A stretch of DNA of 46,148 nucleotides from the NCBI GenBank assembly GCA_964528305.1, contig CAZGSD010000007.1:1-46148 (forward strand), written 5' to 3'. The stretch comes from CAZGSD01 sp964528305 (GTDB lineage Bacteria > Patescibacteriota > Gracilibacteria > UBA1369). Position numbers and translations under genes: made by a program. Numbering within the stretch: position 1 is the stretch's first letter; every line of letters begins with the position of its first letter. The notes below the pieces were generated by a model, which was given only the letters and a program-made list of their open reading frames with translations, was not told where the DNA came from and made no database searches. Shown piece after piece: positions 38,198 to 46,148 of the stretch.

Positions 38198-40460
38198 GCG
38201 CGGCTCTGTACAAAACCCACAAAAGGTTGTAGTTTGTGGGCAGGACATGAATCAGGAATTATTTTACAAACAGCAGTTGGCACCCTATTTTCAGGGGGCT
38301 GATAGCGTCCTGTTGGACAGGTTGCTGCAGCATGCGGCTTATCTGTATGAATCTTTGCATCGATATTCTGGGGAGCCTTATTTCATGCGGGCTTTGCGTT
38401 TGACCTGTGAGAAAATTCTTAAATTGCATCCTGATCGCAGTACTATCATGGCTTCGGTGCTGATTAGTGCCTGTTATTCGCCTCGTTGTGATTTAGCTGA
38501 AATTGAGCGAATGTTTGGTGCGGATGTGCGCGGGTTGGTGGAAAGTCTGGGGAAAATCAATTCAATCAAATCGCGTTATTCGGCTTCGGATAGTCGTGAC
38601 ATAGTGAATATGTTTTTGACTTTGGCCAAGGATATACGGGTGATTATCATCCGTTTGGCTGACCGTATCGAAAATATGGAGACTTTGCAGTATAAATCTG
38701 AGGCCAAGCAAAAAGCCAATGCCAGGGAGATTTTGGATGTTTATGTGCCTATTGCCGCTAAATTGGGTTTGTATGAATTCAAACTGATTTTGCAGGATTT
38801 GGCTTTTAAATATATTTTCCCCGAAGAATATCAGGCTTTGGAAAAAGACATGCAGGAGTATATGGGGCAAACTCAGAAAGATATTGATGAAATACGTCTT
38901 GAGTTGGAGACTTTGTTGAAGGAAAACGGTTTTGATGTGACTGTGACGGGTAGGGTGAAAAGTTTGTTTAGCGTTTATAATAAATTGAAGAAAAAAACAG
39001 CCACTCTAGCTGATATCTATGATGTCTTTGCTTTGCGCGTGGTACTTAAATCTGATGAAAATGCTCATCCGGATAAGCCGGAAAATATAGAAACGCTCTA
39101 TAAAATTCTGAGCGTATTGCATGCCAAATATGTTAATTTGCCGGATAGATTTAAAAATTATGTTTCCAATCCTAAACCCAATGGTTATCAGAGTTTGCAT
39201 ACGGCTTTGATCGGACTCAATTCCGTGCGTCATGACAAACCAACCGAAGTGCAGATTCGTACGGCCGCCATGGATAAATTTGCTGAGCATGGTTACGCTG
39301 CTCATTGGCTTTATAAACAAGCTCATCAGTTGCCGGATGATGGTAAAATGCTGCGGTTATGGAGTGATTTGCGCAAGGGAGTAAATATTATTGATGGGAA
39401 GTTGGCGCTGCTGAAAATGAATTTATTTACTGATCGTGTTTTTGTGCTGACTCCCGGTAATCTGGTTAAAGAATTACCGCAGGGGGCTACGCCGGTGGAT
39501 TTTGCTTTTAATATACATTCGGAAATTGGTCATCATTGTTCGATGGCGCGTGTTAATGGCAAGGCGGTTCCTTTGGATTATAAACTGAAAAACGGTGATA
39601 TAGTGGAAGTTCTCACTTCGCCAAAAATCAATACCAAGTTATCCTGGTTGGAATTTGTTTGTACCAAGCAGGCGCGCAATAGAATTAAAAATTATTTTCG
39701 GGCATTGGATAAAAACGCCCTGCTGGATCAGGGTAAGCAGGAATTTAATACTCTGTTGGAAAAAATGGGATTGGAGCCACTGGACGAACATTTGTTGTTT
39801 TTGAAAAAATATAAAAATCGTAATATTTCCGTGAAGGAGCGGGAAGAGATTTTGCAGGAATTGGCTGCTGGTACTATCACCGGTAGCGTGGTTTTCCGTA
39901 ATTGTACCGGTAAGTCGCCTGAGGTTTATATGCTGGATAAAACCAATGCTCAAGCGAATAATCGCAAGGGAGTTCTTTTGCCTCGATCTGACAGGTCGGG
40001 TGATTTGCATTCGCCAGTTTTGTTGATTGGTGGGGAGCGTAATATGCCATATCGCATTCCGGCTTGTTGTAAGCCAAAATTGACTGATAAAATAGTGGGA
40101 TATGTGACCAAATCTCAAGGGATCAGCTTGCATAAAGTGAGTTGTAGTTTTGTAGTGAACGCGCCGGTGGAGCGTTTATTGACCGCTGAACTAGAAAGTC
40201 CTGTTCGACAGAGGAGAATTAAACATGGATATTATGTTTCTCTGATGATTGATATGGAACAACAAATCCCCCTGAAGCAGTTAGTTGACTACTTTACCAA
40301 ACAAAATATTACTATTTTTAGTTTTGATCAGGTTGGAGGTGGTCAGCCGGGTGATTATCAGCGAAAGTTAATTTTGGATATTGGGGATGAAGTAGAATTA
40401 CAGGAGTTGATTGAGTATCTGGGGAAAATTACTGGAGTGAGAAAAGTTTCACGCTTGTAG
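38178..40460 (+). CDS. relA: RelA/SpoT homologue, (p)ppGpp synthetase with degenerate hydrolase domain
   Basis: 760 residues. The order is an N-terminal HD-like region (about 45-200), the synthetase (GRVKSLFSVYNKLKKK, LADIYDVFALRVVL, PNGYQSLHT, EVQIRTAAMDKFAEHGYAAH), TGS (VFVLTPGNLVKELPQGATPV), a zinc/conserved-Cys region (IPACCKPKLTDKIVGYVT) and ACT. The synthetase motifs are intact. In the HD region the metal and catalytic residues are gone: HP of the first motif reads RA (EPYFMRALRLT), and HD..ED reads SACYSP. It should therefore make but not hydrolyse (p)ppGpp, like RelA of gamma-proteobacteria. Symbol is by function, not by orthology. Confidence 0.9.
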   Translation: MLKRDVKRGSVQNPQKVVVCGQDMNQELFYKQQLAPYFQGADSVLLDRLLQHAAYLYESLHRYSGEPYFMRALRLTCEKILKLHPDRSTIMASVLISACYSPRCDLAEIERMFGADVRGLVESLGKINSIKSRYSASDSRDIVNMFLTLAKDIRVIIIRLADRIENMETLQYKSEAKQKANAREILDVYVPIAAKLGLYEFKLILQDLAFKYIFPEEYQALEKDMQEYMGQTQKDIDEIRLELETLLKENGFDVTVTGRVKSLFSVYNKLKKKTATLADIYDVFALRVVLKSDENAHPDKPENIETLYKILSVLHAKYVNLPDRFKNYVSNPKPNGYQSLHTALIGLNSVRHDKPTEVQIRTAAMDKFAEHGYAAHWLYKQAHQLPDDGKMLRLWSDLRKGVNIIDGKLALLKMNLFTDRVFVLTPGNLVKELPQGATPVDFAFNIHSEIGHHCSMARVNGKAVPLDYKLKNGDIVEVLTSPKINTKLSWLEFVCTKQARNRIKNYFRALDKNALLDQGKQEFNTLLEKMGLEPLDEHLLFLKKYKNRNISVKEREEILQELAAGTITGSVVFRNCTGKSPEVYMLDKTNAQANNRKGVLLPRSDRSGDLHSPVLLIGGERNMPYRIPACCKPKLTDKIVGYVTKSQGISLHKVSCSFVVNAPVERLLTAELESPVRQRRIKHGYYVSLMIDMEQQIPLKQLVDYFTKQNITIFSFDQVGGGQPGDYQRKLILDIGDEVELQELIEYLGKITGVRKVSRL

Positions 40461-41186
40461 CAGAATGTTTTCACTTCGTAATTCCTGTTGTAGATAATTT
40501 TTGAGGAAAATTCCCGTGATGGTTTTTAGTTGGAATAATTGTTCTGCTGATAGTCGTGGTTGTAATTGTCCCAAGGTGTGTTCGCTGATGTATTTGGCAA
40601 GTTTGATTACTGGGAAAGAGATGTTTTGATGTTGATGTGCCGTGTGATAATGGCAGGCGTGGCAAATGAGATGCCCAGATGAATCGCAGTGGATTTGTTT
40701 TTCTGTATTCCAGCTATTTTGACAATGAAAACATTGCGATATATCTGGCCAGCTACCGCCGTTTTTGAGCATTCTGATTTTGAATTCTTCTAGATGCAAA
40801 GGCGTATAATTTGAAGCTAGTTTGGATAAACTTTCTAATGTTAATTTAAACAGCTCACTATTACCTTCTTCTTGTACGGAGCGTAAAAGTATTTCAATGA
40901 TTTGAAAAGCGGTGAGAGTTTTTTGGAGGTCGGAGCGAATGGGCAAAAAGGTGTTTTCTACTTTACAGTCGGTTAGCAAATAGCGATCGTTTTTTTTGTA
41001 AAATTGAAAGTGGCAAATGTTGAGCGGATCTAAATGAGAACCTTTTTGACTGGAAATTTTGCGTGAGGAGCGGCAGAGGGCCTGGATTTTGCCTAAATCT
41101 GGGCTGAAAACACTGATAGTCCAGTCATTTTCATTGCTGGGGTATTTTTTGAGTATTAAGCCGGTGGTGGTGAGGTAGCGTGTCAT
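40449..41186 (-). CDS. recO: DNA repair protein RecO
   Basis: RecFOR-pathway mediator that loads RecA. 245 residues: N-terminal OB-fold (MTRYLTTTGLILKKYPSNEN, DWTISVFSPDLGKIQALCRS), a helical domain, and a zinc-finger-like Cys set (CFHCQ ... CHAC). The frame is open upstream to a TTG at 41261 inside ftsX; ATG 41186 is preferred because it gives the usual N-terminus. Its 3' end overlaps the convergent relA-like gene by 12 bases. Confidence 0.9.
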   Translation of the reverse strand: MTRYLTTTGLILKKYPSNENDWTISVFSPDLGKIQALCRSSRKISSQKGSHLDPLNICHFQFYKKNDRYLLTDCKVENTFLPIRSDLQKTLTAFQIIEILLRSVQEEGNSELFKLTLESLSKLASNYTPLHLEEFKIRMLKNGGSWPDISQCFHCQNSWNTEKQIHCDSSGHLICHACHYHTAHQHQNISFPVIKLAKYISEHTLGQLQPRLSAEQLFQLKTITGIFLKNYLQQELRSENILLQA

Positions 41187-41257
41187 TGATATTTTTGTTT
41201 TTGGGATGAGCCTTTGGGGTGGGCGTGGGGGAGTGGCTGTTGGCGGTGATAAATTGA

Positions 41258-42235
41258 TCAATTAAAAGTTAATTGCTGGCGCAGATAGTTTTCCATAGTG
41301 ATGGCTGAGCTGATTAAGCCGAGGAGGGCGGCCAGGCCGAGTTCGGTCAAAAAGATTTGTATAATTTGTGTGCCAGAAAGGTTTTGCATGAATTGTAGGT
41401 TGTCCAGACCGAGGGCCTGGCCGCCAACGATTAGTATTATAAAGCTGAGGGTTACAGCGATGACGGCATAGCAGATGCCTTCGGTGATGAAAGGCAGGCG
41501 AATGAAATTGGGGGTAGCGCCTACTAATCGCATGATGAATATTTCCTGACGGCGGGTGAAAATAGTTAGCTGAATAGCATTAATGATAATTAGTGCTCCT
41601 CCGATGATAAAGATAAAGACTATCCAAAAAACCAGTTGTCTGACGAAGTGATTGATATTGAGCAGATTTTGGGTGGTGGCGGATAAAACGGCTGTGCTGT
41701 CGGTACGATTGGGGGCTGTTTCCTGGTCGATGAATTGATTGAGCGGACTTTGATGTAGGAAATTAGTTATAGAGCGATGAGTTTCAGCATTGTCGGTTTT
41801 GACACTGATACTGGCTGGTAGTGGATTTTGTAAATTGAATTTGGTGAAAAATTGGGTGGTTTCCGGATAGGTATTGGAAATCAGGTCCATAGCGCGTTCT
41901 TTGGAGACATAATCGACTCTAGTGACGCCTGGCAAGTTGCTTAATTGGGAGACGATTTGATTGGCATTATAATAATCTGTGCCTTCTTTTAAATAAAAAA
42001 CCAAGTCTACTTTGGCATTGAGTTGGCTGAGGGCCTGGCGGGAGATGAAATTTACGGCCAGAATTGTATTGAAAATACAAATCATGATGGCCATTACAGT
42101 AATAGTGGCCAGGCTAAGCAGCCGATTGCGCCAAAGATTGGTCAGACCGAGCCTAATGCCGCGGGCGATTTCGGTAAAGATGTTGCTTTCCAAGTCGAGT
42201 ATTTTTATTTTTGCTGTATTTTTGGTTTTTGCCAT
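41258..42235 (-). CDS. ftsX: Cell division ABC-transporter permease FtsX
   Basis: Four-helix permease that, with FtsE, activates murein hydrolases at the septum. 325 residues: the first helix (RLLSLATITVMAIMICIFNT) is followed by the extracellular loop (VDLVFYLKEGTDYYNANQIV ... ERAMDLISNTYPETTQFF) and three C-terminal helices, with QEIFIMRLVGATPNFIRLPF between. ftsE is not in this window. It precedes recO on the minus strand and follows the nucleotidyltransferase gene, whose stop is 6 bases upstream. Confidence 0.93.
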   Translation of the reverse strand: MAKTKNTAKIKILDLESNIFTEIARGIRLGLTNLWRNRLLSLATITVMAIMICIFNTILAVNFISRQALSQLNAKVDLVFYLKEGTDYYNANQIVSQLSNLPGVTRVDYVSKERAMDLISNTYPETTQFFTKFNLQNPLPASISVKTDNAETHRSITNFLHQSPLNQFIDQETAPNRTDSTAVLSATTQNLLNINHFVRQLVFWIVFIFIIGGALIIINAIQLTIFTRRQEIFIMRLVGATPNFIRLPFITEGICYAVIAVTLSFIILIVGGQALGLDNLQFMQNLSGTQIIQIFLTELGLAALLGLISSAITMENYLRQQLTFN

Positions 42236-42241
42236 GGACTG

Positions 42242-42763
42242 TTAATTGTTTGAATGATGTGGGGATGATTGTCGTCCCAACATAGTTTGTGGTATTTCTC
42301 CGTTTTCTAACTCCTGGAGTAGAGAAGATTTATATAGTTGAGGGAAATATGATTCCAATCTGATTATCTCACTGTTTAGATTATGATCAATGAGAGTTTT
42401 TTGTAAGGTTTGCGTAAAAGCATGTTGATCATAGCCTAGAGCTATGATGGCCGGGTTGTACTGGATAATAACTTTATGTTTATCACTGTGATTTCCTAGT
42501 ATTACCTGGTCGGCCCAGCCGGTTTGGCGTAAGTTTTTAAGTCGGGTTTTTTCGTTGTGTACGCTGGAGCGGCCTTTGACGCTGCGAACAGTGGTGTCAC
42601 GCGCTAATACTACTAGTAGTTCAGTACCAAGTGCTTTGGCCTGGCGGAGAAAATTTTCATGACCGGCATGAAGATAGTCGAAAGTACCAAAAGCCATGAC
42701 CAGTTTTGTGGCTGGGTTTTTGGATGATTTTAAACCGCGATGTCTTCTAAATGGGAAAAACAT
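42242..42763 (-). CDS. Cytidylyltransferase-like nucleotidyltransferase (RibL/TagD type)
   Basis: 173 residues. The nucleotidyltransferase HxGH motif is in GTFDYLHAGHENFLRQAK, followed by RDTTVRSVKGR and ALGYDQ, a pattern shared by archaeal FAD synthase (RibL) and glycerol-3-phosphate cytidylyltransferase (TagD). The final ~30 residues are variable. The substrate cannot be fixed from sequence. The next gene upstream, a small membrane protein, ends two bases before its start, so the two are probably translated together. Confidence 0.82.
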   Translation of the reverse strand: MFFPFRRHRGLKSSKNPATKLVMAFGTFDYLHAGHENFLRQAKALGTELLVVLARDTTVRSVKGRSSVHNEKTRLKNLRQTGWADQVILGNHSDKHKVIIQYNPAIIALGYDQHAFTQTLQKTLIDHNLNSEIIRLESYFPQLYKSSLLQELENGEIPQTMLGRQSSPHHSNN

Positions 42764-42765
42764 TT

Positions 42766-43098
42766 TTAAATGATTTTATCGGGGACAAGGAGGTTAATAT
42801 ACAGTAATAGGCCCAAAACTAAAAGCAAAATAGCGGCCATTATTATGTAATATGATTTGAGACGTGGGCTGTCGCTGGGGATGCGGCTTTGTGAAAGGGC
42901 CAAAGTGCAGCCGATGATTAAAAAAGGTATGTCCAGGATGCGGCTGATAATGTTAGAGAGTGGGAGAATTAGGTTATTACTGGCTAGCAGGCTGGAAAAA
43001 ATGTGTGCTCCACCGATGATAAAAAAGAAAATCAGGGAAACCTGGCGCAGGGTTTTGAGGCTGTCGGGGGAGGCGGGATTGAGATCTGGTGTATTCAC
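42766..43098 (-). CDS. Three-helix membrane protein of unknown function (110 aa)
   Basis: No family recognised. A short polar N-terminus (MNTPDLNPASPDSLKTLRQ) is followed by three hydrophobic helices (about 20-40, 45-66, 85-104). It leads a likely minus-strand operon with the nucleotidyltransferase, then ftsX and recO. An extended -10 element (TGTTATAAT, minus strand, about 43137-43129) lies about 30 bases upstream of its ATG. Confidence 0.75.
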   Translation of the reverse strand: MNTPDLNPASPDSLKTLRQVSLIFFFIIGGAHIFSSLLASNNLILPLSNIISRILDIPFLIIGCTLALSQSRIPSDSPRLKSYYIIMAAILLLVLGLLLYINLLVPDKII

Positions 43099-43128
43099 TT
43101 GATTGATATTGATATTTAAACAAACTGG

Positions 43129-43137
43129 ATTATAACA
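43129..43137 (-). promoter_or_regulatory. Extended -10 promoter, 110-aa protein to recO operon
   Basis: Minus strand TGTTATAAT, a perfect extended -10. No good -35 (a TTCCAT lies 16 bases upstream). It is back to back with the gatC promoter. Confidence 0.45.
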
Positions 43138-43159
43138 GCCTTAACTGGAAATGGAAATC

Positions 43160-43187
43160 TTGTCTTTGTGGCTTAAAAGTGTAAGAT
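43160..43187 (+). promoter_or_regulatory. Promoter for gatC-gatA
   Basis: TTGTCT (43160-43165), 16-base spacer, TAAGAT (43182-43187), about 33 bases before ATG 43220. Confidence 0.5.
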
Positions 43188-43219
43188 TTTGGTGCTTTTT
43201 TCAAAATGTTTAATTGTCT

Positions 43220-43528
43220 ATGAGTAAAGTAGGTAAATTGGATGCGGCAAAAATTAAGCATATAGCTATGTTGGCGCGGCTGGGACTATCAGATAGCGAG
43301 GCGGAAGCTTATGTTGAGCAGATGAATGCGGTGCTTGGTTATATGGATATATTGAATGAAATTTCTACTGATAAAGTAGAGATGACTTTACAGGTTAATG
43401 GTTTGCAAAATGCTATGCGCACCGATGAAGTGCGGCCACAGGTGGCGGCGGAGGAATTGCTCGCGGTTTCGCCCTTACCGAAAATCAATGGGCAAATTGC
43501 TGTGAGAGCTGTGATTAAAGAAGAATAA
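43220..43528 (+). CDS. gatC: Asp-tRNA(Asn)/Glu-tRNA(Gln) amidotransferase subunit C
   Basis: Small subunit of GatCAB, which amidates mischarged Asp-tRNA(Asn) or Glu-tRNA(Gln). 102 residues with the family pattern KIKHIAMLARLGLSDSEAEA, VLGYMDILNEIST and the C-terminal LRTD-like NAMRTDEVRP. ATG 43220 (MSKVGKLDAAKIKH) is chosen over the in-frame TTG 43214. gatA follows after 10 bases. gatB is not in the window. Confidence 0.93.
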   Translation: MSKVGKLDAAKIKHIAMLARLGLSDSEAEAYVEQMNAVLGYMDILNEISTDKVEMTLQVNGLQNAMRTDEVRPQVAAEELLAVSPLPKINGQIAVRAVIKEE

Positions 43529-43538
43529 TTTATTTTTA

Positions 43539-44990
43539 ATGTACGAAAATTTAACTTTAAAGGAAATTAGTGAGGGTTTAAGAGAAGGAAAATTTAAGCC
43601 CAGTGAATTGGCGGCGGAGATGAATCAGCGTGCGGCTAGCATTAATAGTGATTTGAATGCTTATATTACTTTGACGCCGGAGGTGGCTTTAGCGGCCGCC
43701 GCTGCGGCTGATGAGCGGCAGCAGCGTGGGGAATTTTTGTCTTTACTGGATGGAGTGCCTGGGTCACTGAAAGACATCATCAATACCAAAGGAATTTTGA
43801 GCACATCTGCTTCCCGTATGTTGGCTAATTTCATTCCTCCTTACAATGCCACGGTAGCTGAGAAGCTGTTTGATGCTGGTTTGGTATTGATGGGGAAAAC
43901 CAATACGGATGAGTTTGCTTGCGGCGGCTCCACTGAGTATTCCGCCTATGGCGTGACCAAAAACCCTTGGGATAAAGAGAGCGTGGCTGGAGGGTCCAGC
44001 GGTGGAGCCGCCGCCTCCGTGGCCGCTCGTAGCTGCTATTATGCCATCGGTACCGATACCGGTGGATCAATACGTCAGCCGGCTGCTTTTTGTGGAGTAT
44101 CTGGGCTCAAGGTCACCTATGGTCGGGTGTCACGCAGTGGTGTGACGGCCATGGCTTCTTCGCTGGATACTGTTGGGCCGATGGCTCGCACGGCGGAGGA
44201 TTTGGCTATAGTGATGCAGAGTATAGCCGGGCATGACAAGCTGGATTCGACAACTCCTAACGTGGCGGTCCCGGATTATCTGGGGGCGTTGGGCGGCGAT
44301 GTGCGGGGACTGAAAATTGGTGTGCCGCGCGAATATTTTGCTGAGGGACTGGATAGCGAAGTGGCGCAGTTGGTGCGTGCGGCTATGGCTGAATATGAAA
44401 AGATGGGTGCGGTGCTAAAGGAAATCAGTTTACCGGCTACGCGTTATGCCGTAGCTATTTATTATATTATTATGCCGGCGGAATTGTCGGCTAATTTGGC
44501 GCGCTATGATGGCATACGTTTTGGCTTGAAGCCCGAAGGCGAAATTACTGATATAGTTGATCAATATTATCGTACGAGGGATCAGGGATTTGGGGCTGAA
44601 GTGAAGAGGCGAATTTTGACTGGAACTTATGTGCTTTCTGCCGGGTATTTTGATGCTTATTATCGCAAAGCTTTGAAGGTACGAACATTAATCAAAGAGG
44701 ATTTTGAAAAAGCTTTTCGAGAAGTGGACATCATTATGGCTCCGGTTTCTCCTACGCCGGCTTTTAAAATAGGGGCCAAGAAAGATGATCCACTAGCTAT
44801 GTATTTGGAAGATGCTTTTACCATACCAGCTTCCATGGCGGGTATACCGGCTCTCAGTGTGCCTTGTGGTTTCACAGCTGCCGGTTTGCCAGTGGGATTG
44901 CAGATTATGGGGCCGCAGTGGTCGGAGGATAAATTGTTACGGGTGGGGCATCGGTATCAATTGGTTACGGATTGGCATAGGAAGGTCTGA
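43539..44990 (+). CDS. gatA: Asp-tRNA(Asn)/Glu-tRNA(Gln) amidotransferase subunit A
   Basis: Amidase subunit that releases ammonia from glutamine. 483 residues with the amidase-signature catalytic Lys in PGSLKDIINTKG, the cis-Ser in GGSSGGAAASVAA and the nucleophile Ser in GTDTGGSIRQPAAFCG. The presence of gatCA implies that at least one of Asn-tRNA or Gln-tRNA is made indirectly. The stop codon is inside the left arm of a family A hairpin. Confidence 0.97.
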   Translation: MYENLTLKEISEGLREGKFKPSELAAEMNQRAASINSDLNAYITLTPEVALAAAAAADERQQRGEFLSLLDGVPGSLKDIINTKGILSTSASRMLANFIPPYNATVAEKLFDAGLVLMGKTNTDEFACGGSTEYSAYGVTKNPWDKESVAGGSSGGAAASVAARSCYYAIGTDTGGSIRQPAAFCGVSGLKVTYGRVSRSGVTAMASSLDTVGPMARTAEDLAIVMQSIAGHDKLDSTTPNVAVPDYLGALGGDVRGLKIGVPREYFAEGLDSEVAQLVRAAMAEYEKMGAVLKEISLPATRYAVAIYYIIMPAELSANLARYDGIRFGLKPEGEITDIVDQYYRTRDQGFGAEVKRRILTGTYVLSAGYFDAYYRKALKVRTLIKEDFEKAFREVDIIMAPVSPTPAFKIGAKKDDPLAMYLEDAFTIPASMAGIPALSVPCGFTAAGLPVGLQIMGPQWSEDKLLRVGHRYQLVTDWHRKV

Positions 44991-45101
44991 AAATTGTTTT
45001 GTACGGCGTTGGCTGCGAAAAATCTTCGTTGCCGTGTAACACACACTGTCTCCTCAGATTTTTCTTGCCGCCTTGTACAAAAGCAATTTTGAGAACTTCC
45101 T
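44979..45101. repeat. Long nested hairpin, family A copy 3 (after gatA)
   Basis: Left arm AGGAAGGTCTGAAAATTG-TTTTGTAC pairs with right arm GTACAAAAGCAATTTTGA-GAACTTCCT. The inner stem is GCGAAAAATC/GATTTTTCTTGC and a central loop is unpaired. The gatA stop codon is in the left arm. The right-hand words TTTTTCTTGCCGCCTTGTA and CAATTTTGAGAACTTCCT recur in copies 1 and 2 respectively. Confidence 0.75.
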
Positions 45102-45131
45102 TCTACTCCTTATGAATTAATTTTTATTCTC

Positions 45132-46142
45132 ATGTCAGAACTGTCCGATCAAAAACAAGGTTCCAGCGCGGCGAAAACTGTTTATCTGTTTTGTGGAGAA
45201 GATAGTTTTTCGGCCTATGAAAAGGCCCAGCTGTGGAAGGCGAAATTTTTAGAGAAGTATGGGGATTTGAATTGTTTGATTTTTCGGGGGGAGGAATTGA
45301 CGGCTGGGGATTTTCAGACGGCTCTGGAGGCGGTGCCTTTTTTGAGTGAGAAAAAGTTGGTTTTTATCAGTGATTTTTTGCATGATGGGTCGGCTGACGA
45401 TCAAAAAGCTGTAGCGGAGATGTTGGATAATGTCCCCGATTATGCGGTGGTGCTGTTTTGGGAACATTATAAACCGGATGCCCGGACGGCTTTGTATAAA
45501 AAATTGGTGAAAATTGGTACGCTGGAAAATTTTGAATTGAAGGCTGGTGTGAGTTTGAACCGTTGGATTCAAGAGAGATTTCAGAAACGTGGAGTGAGGG
45601 TAGGGGAGGCGGAATGCCGTTTATTGGGTGAGTTGGTGGGTAATAATCTCTGGAATGTCAGTAATGAGATTGAAAAACTGCTGCTATTTGCTGCTGGGCG
45701 GGCGGTGGACAGCTCCATGATAGAGCATGTAGTTAGTCCTAATCCATCCAGTTCGATTTTTAAATTAACTGATTTTTTGGGCGAGAAAAAATTGCGTGAA
45801 GCGATGCGAACTTTGGAAACTTTGATAGAAAGTGGCGAAGAAACAGTGGGGATGTTTTATATGTTGGTGCGGCATTTCCGTATCATGGCGCAGGTGCAGG
45901 ATTTGGCGGCCAGGGGAATGCGCGCGCCGGAGATAGCTAAAATGATCAAGGAACATCCTTTTGTGGTGAGCAAAGTTTATGCCCAGGTGAAACAATTTAG
46001 TCCTGAATTGTTGCGGAAAATTTATGCGGAACTGCTGGCTATTGATTCCGGTTTTAAAACTGGTCGTATACGTATCACTACCGGGGATGAGAGTGAGTTG
46101 GTGCGGGAGATGGAGGTGTTGGTGACGAAGGTTTGTGGGTAG
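45132..46142 (+). CDS. holA: DNA polymerase III delta subunit
   Basis: Clamp-loader subunit that opens the beta clamp. 336 residues: the N-terminal region (KTVYLFCGEDSFSAYEKAQL) and AAA+-like fold (LEAVPFLSEKKLVFISDFLH; DYAVVLFWEHYKPDARTALY) are followed by the lid and C-terminal collar domain (LIESGEETVGMFYMLVRHFR; LLAIDSGFKTGRIRITTGDE). The start MSELSDQKQGSSAAK is a little longer than usual. Transcribed like gatCA but separated by the family A hairpin. Confidence 0.93.
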   Translation: MSELSDQKQGSSAAKTVYLFCGEDSFSAYEKAQLWKAKFLEKYGDLNCLIFRGEELTAGDFQTALEAVPFLSEKKLVFISDFLHDGSADDQKAVAEMLDNVPDYAVVLFWEHYKPDARTALYKKLVKIGTLENFELKAGVSLNRWIQERFQKRGVRVGEAECRLLGELVGNNLWNVSNEIEKLLLFAAGRAVDSSMIEHVVSPNPSSSIFKLTDFLGEKKLREAMRTLETLIESGEETVGMFYMLVRHFRIMAQVQDLAARGMRAPEIAKMIKEHPFVVSKVYAQVKQFSPELLRKIYAELLAIDSGFKTGRIRITTGDESELVREMEVLVTKVCG

Positions 46143-46148
46143 GGGGTG

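Noticed and set aside
1..46148. CRISPR array, insertion sequence or prophage
   Set aside because: No regularly spaced short repeats, transposase, integrase or phage structural genes seen; the only coding tandem repeat is inside the helicase gene.

Overview
The window looks like a chromosomal segment of a Candidate Phyla Radiation (Patescibacteria) bacterium using the standard genetic code; TGA is a normal stop. The basis is the gene content and style: a compact chromosome carrying RNase Y, MltG, GatC/GatA, RecO, L25, DnaA, an M50 protease, SLH and lamin-tail surface proteins, several orphan membrane proteins, and AT-rich leaders that mostly lack a Shine-Dalgarno sequence. No protein or genome search was possible, so the placement is by gene style only.

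Layout. 1-3800: 5' part of tRNA-Asn, a Trm11-like methyltransferase, a small membrane protein, ssb, a long hairpin element, a probable large structured RNA on the minus strand, gmk and tRNA-Gln. 3800-8560: an accessory island with an AspRS/AsnRS-like synthetase and a decayed ATP-grasp gene on the minus strand, diverging from a HIT protein, a QueC-like PP-loop enzyme and a cysteine-synthase-like PLP enzyme. 8640-14600: HtrA-like protease, VIT1-like transporter, AI-2E family permease, SLH protein, DsbA-like thioredoxin and lamin-tail protein. 14740-26090: rny, an orphan, an MgtE-type channel domain, groES-groEL under a CIRCE-like site, two repeat elements, an orphan tail-anchored protein, frr, rseP, dnaA and a FecR-domain protein. 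26235-28130: a conspicuously GC-rich transferred island with a mini-DnaJ and two orphans that, unlike the host genes, have strong Shine-Dalgarno sites. 28248-35390: orphan, mltG, a second nested-hairpin element, ybaB, rplY and orphans. 35390-38140: an SF2 helicase ending in five 84-residue tandem repeats. 38178-46148: RelA/SpoT homologue with a degenerate hydrolase domain, recO, ftsX, a nucleotidyltransferase, a membrane protein, gatC-gatA and holA.

How the parts fit. Housekeeping genes (replication, ribosome recycling, RNA decay, chaperonins, tRNA amidation) are interspersed with cell-surface and membrane genes. The main unusual items are: (1) two families of intergenic nested hairpins, one with compensatory changes in its outer arms; (2) a probable ~450-nt structured RNA between ssb and gmk; (3) the AspRS/HIT/QueC-like/CysK-like/ATP-grasp island with its own operator-bearing promoter, which may be a small-molecule biosynthesis and self-protection locus; (4) the GC-rich DnaJ island; (5) the helicase with modular C-terminal repeats.
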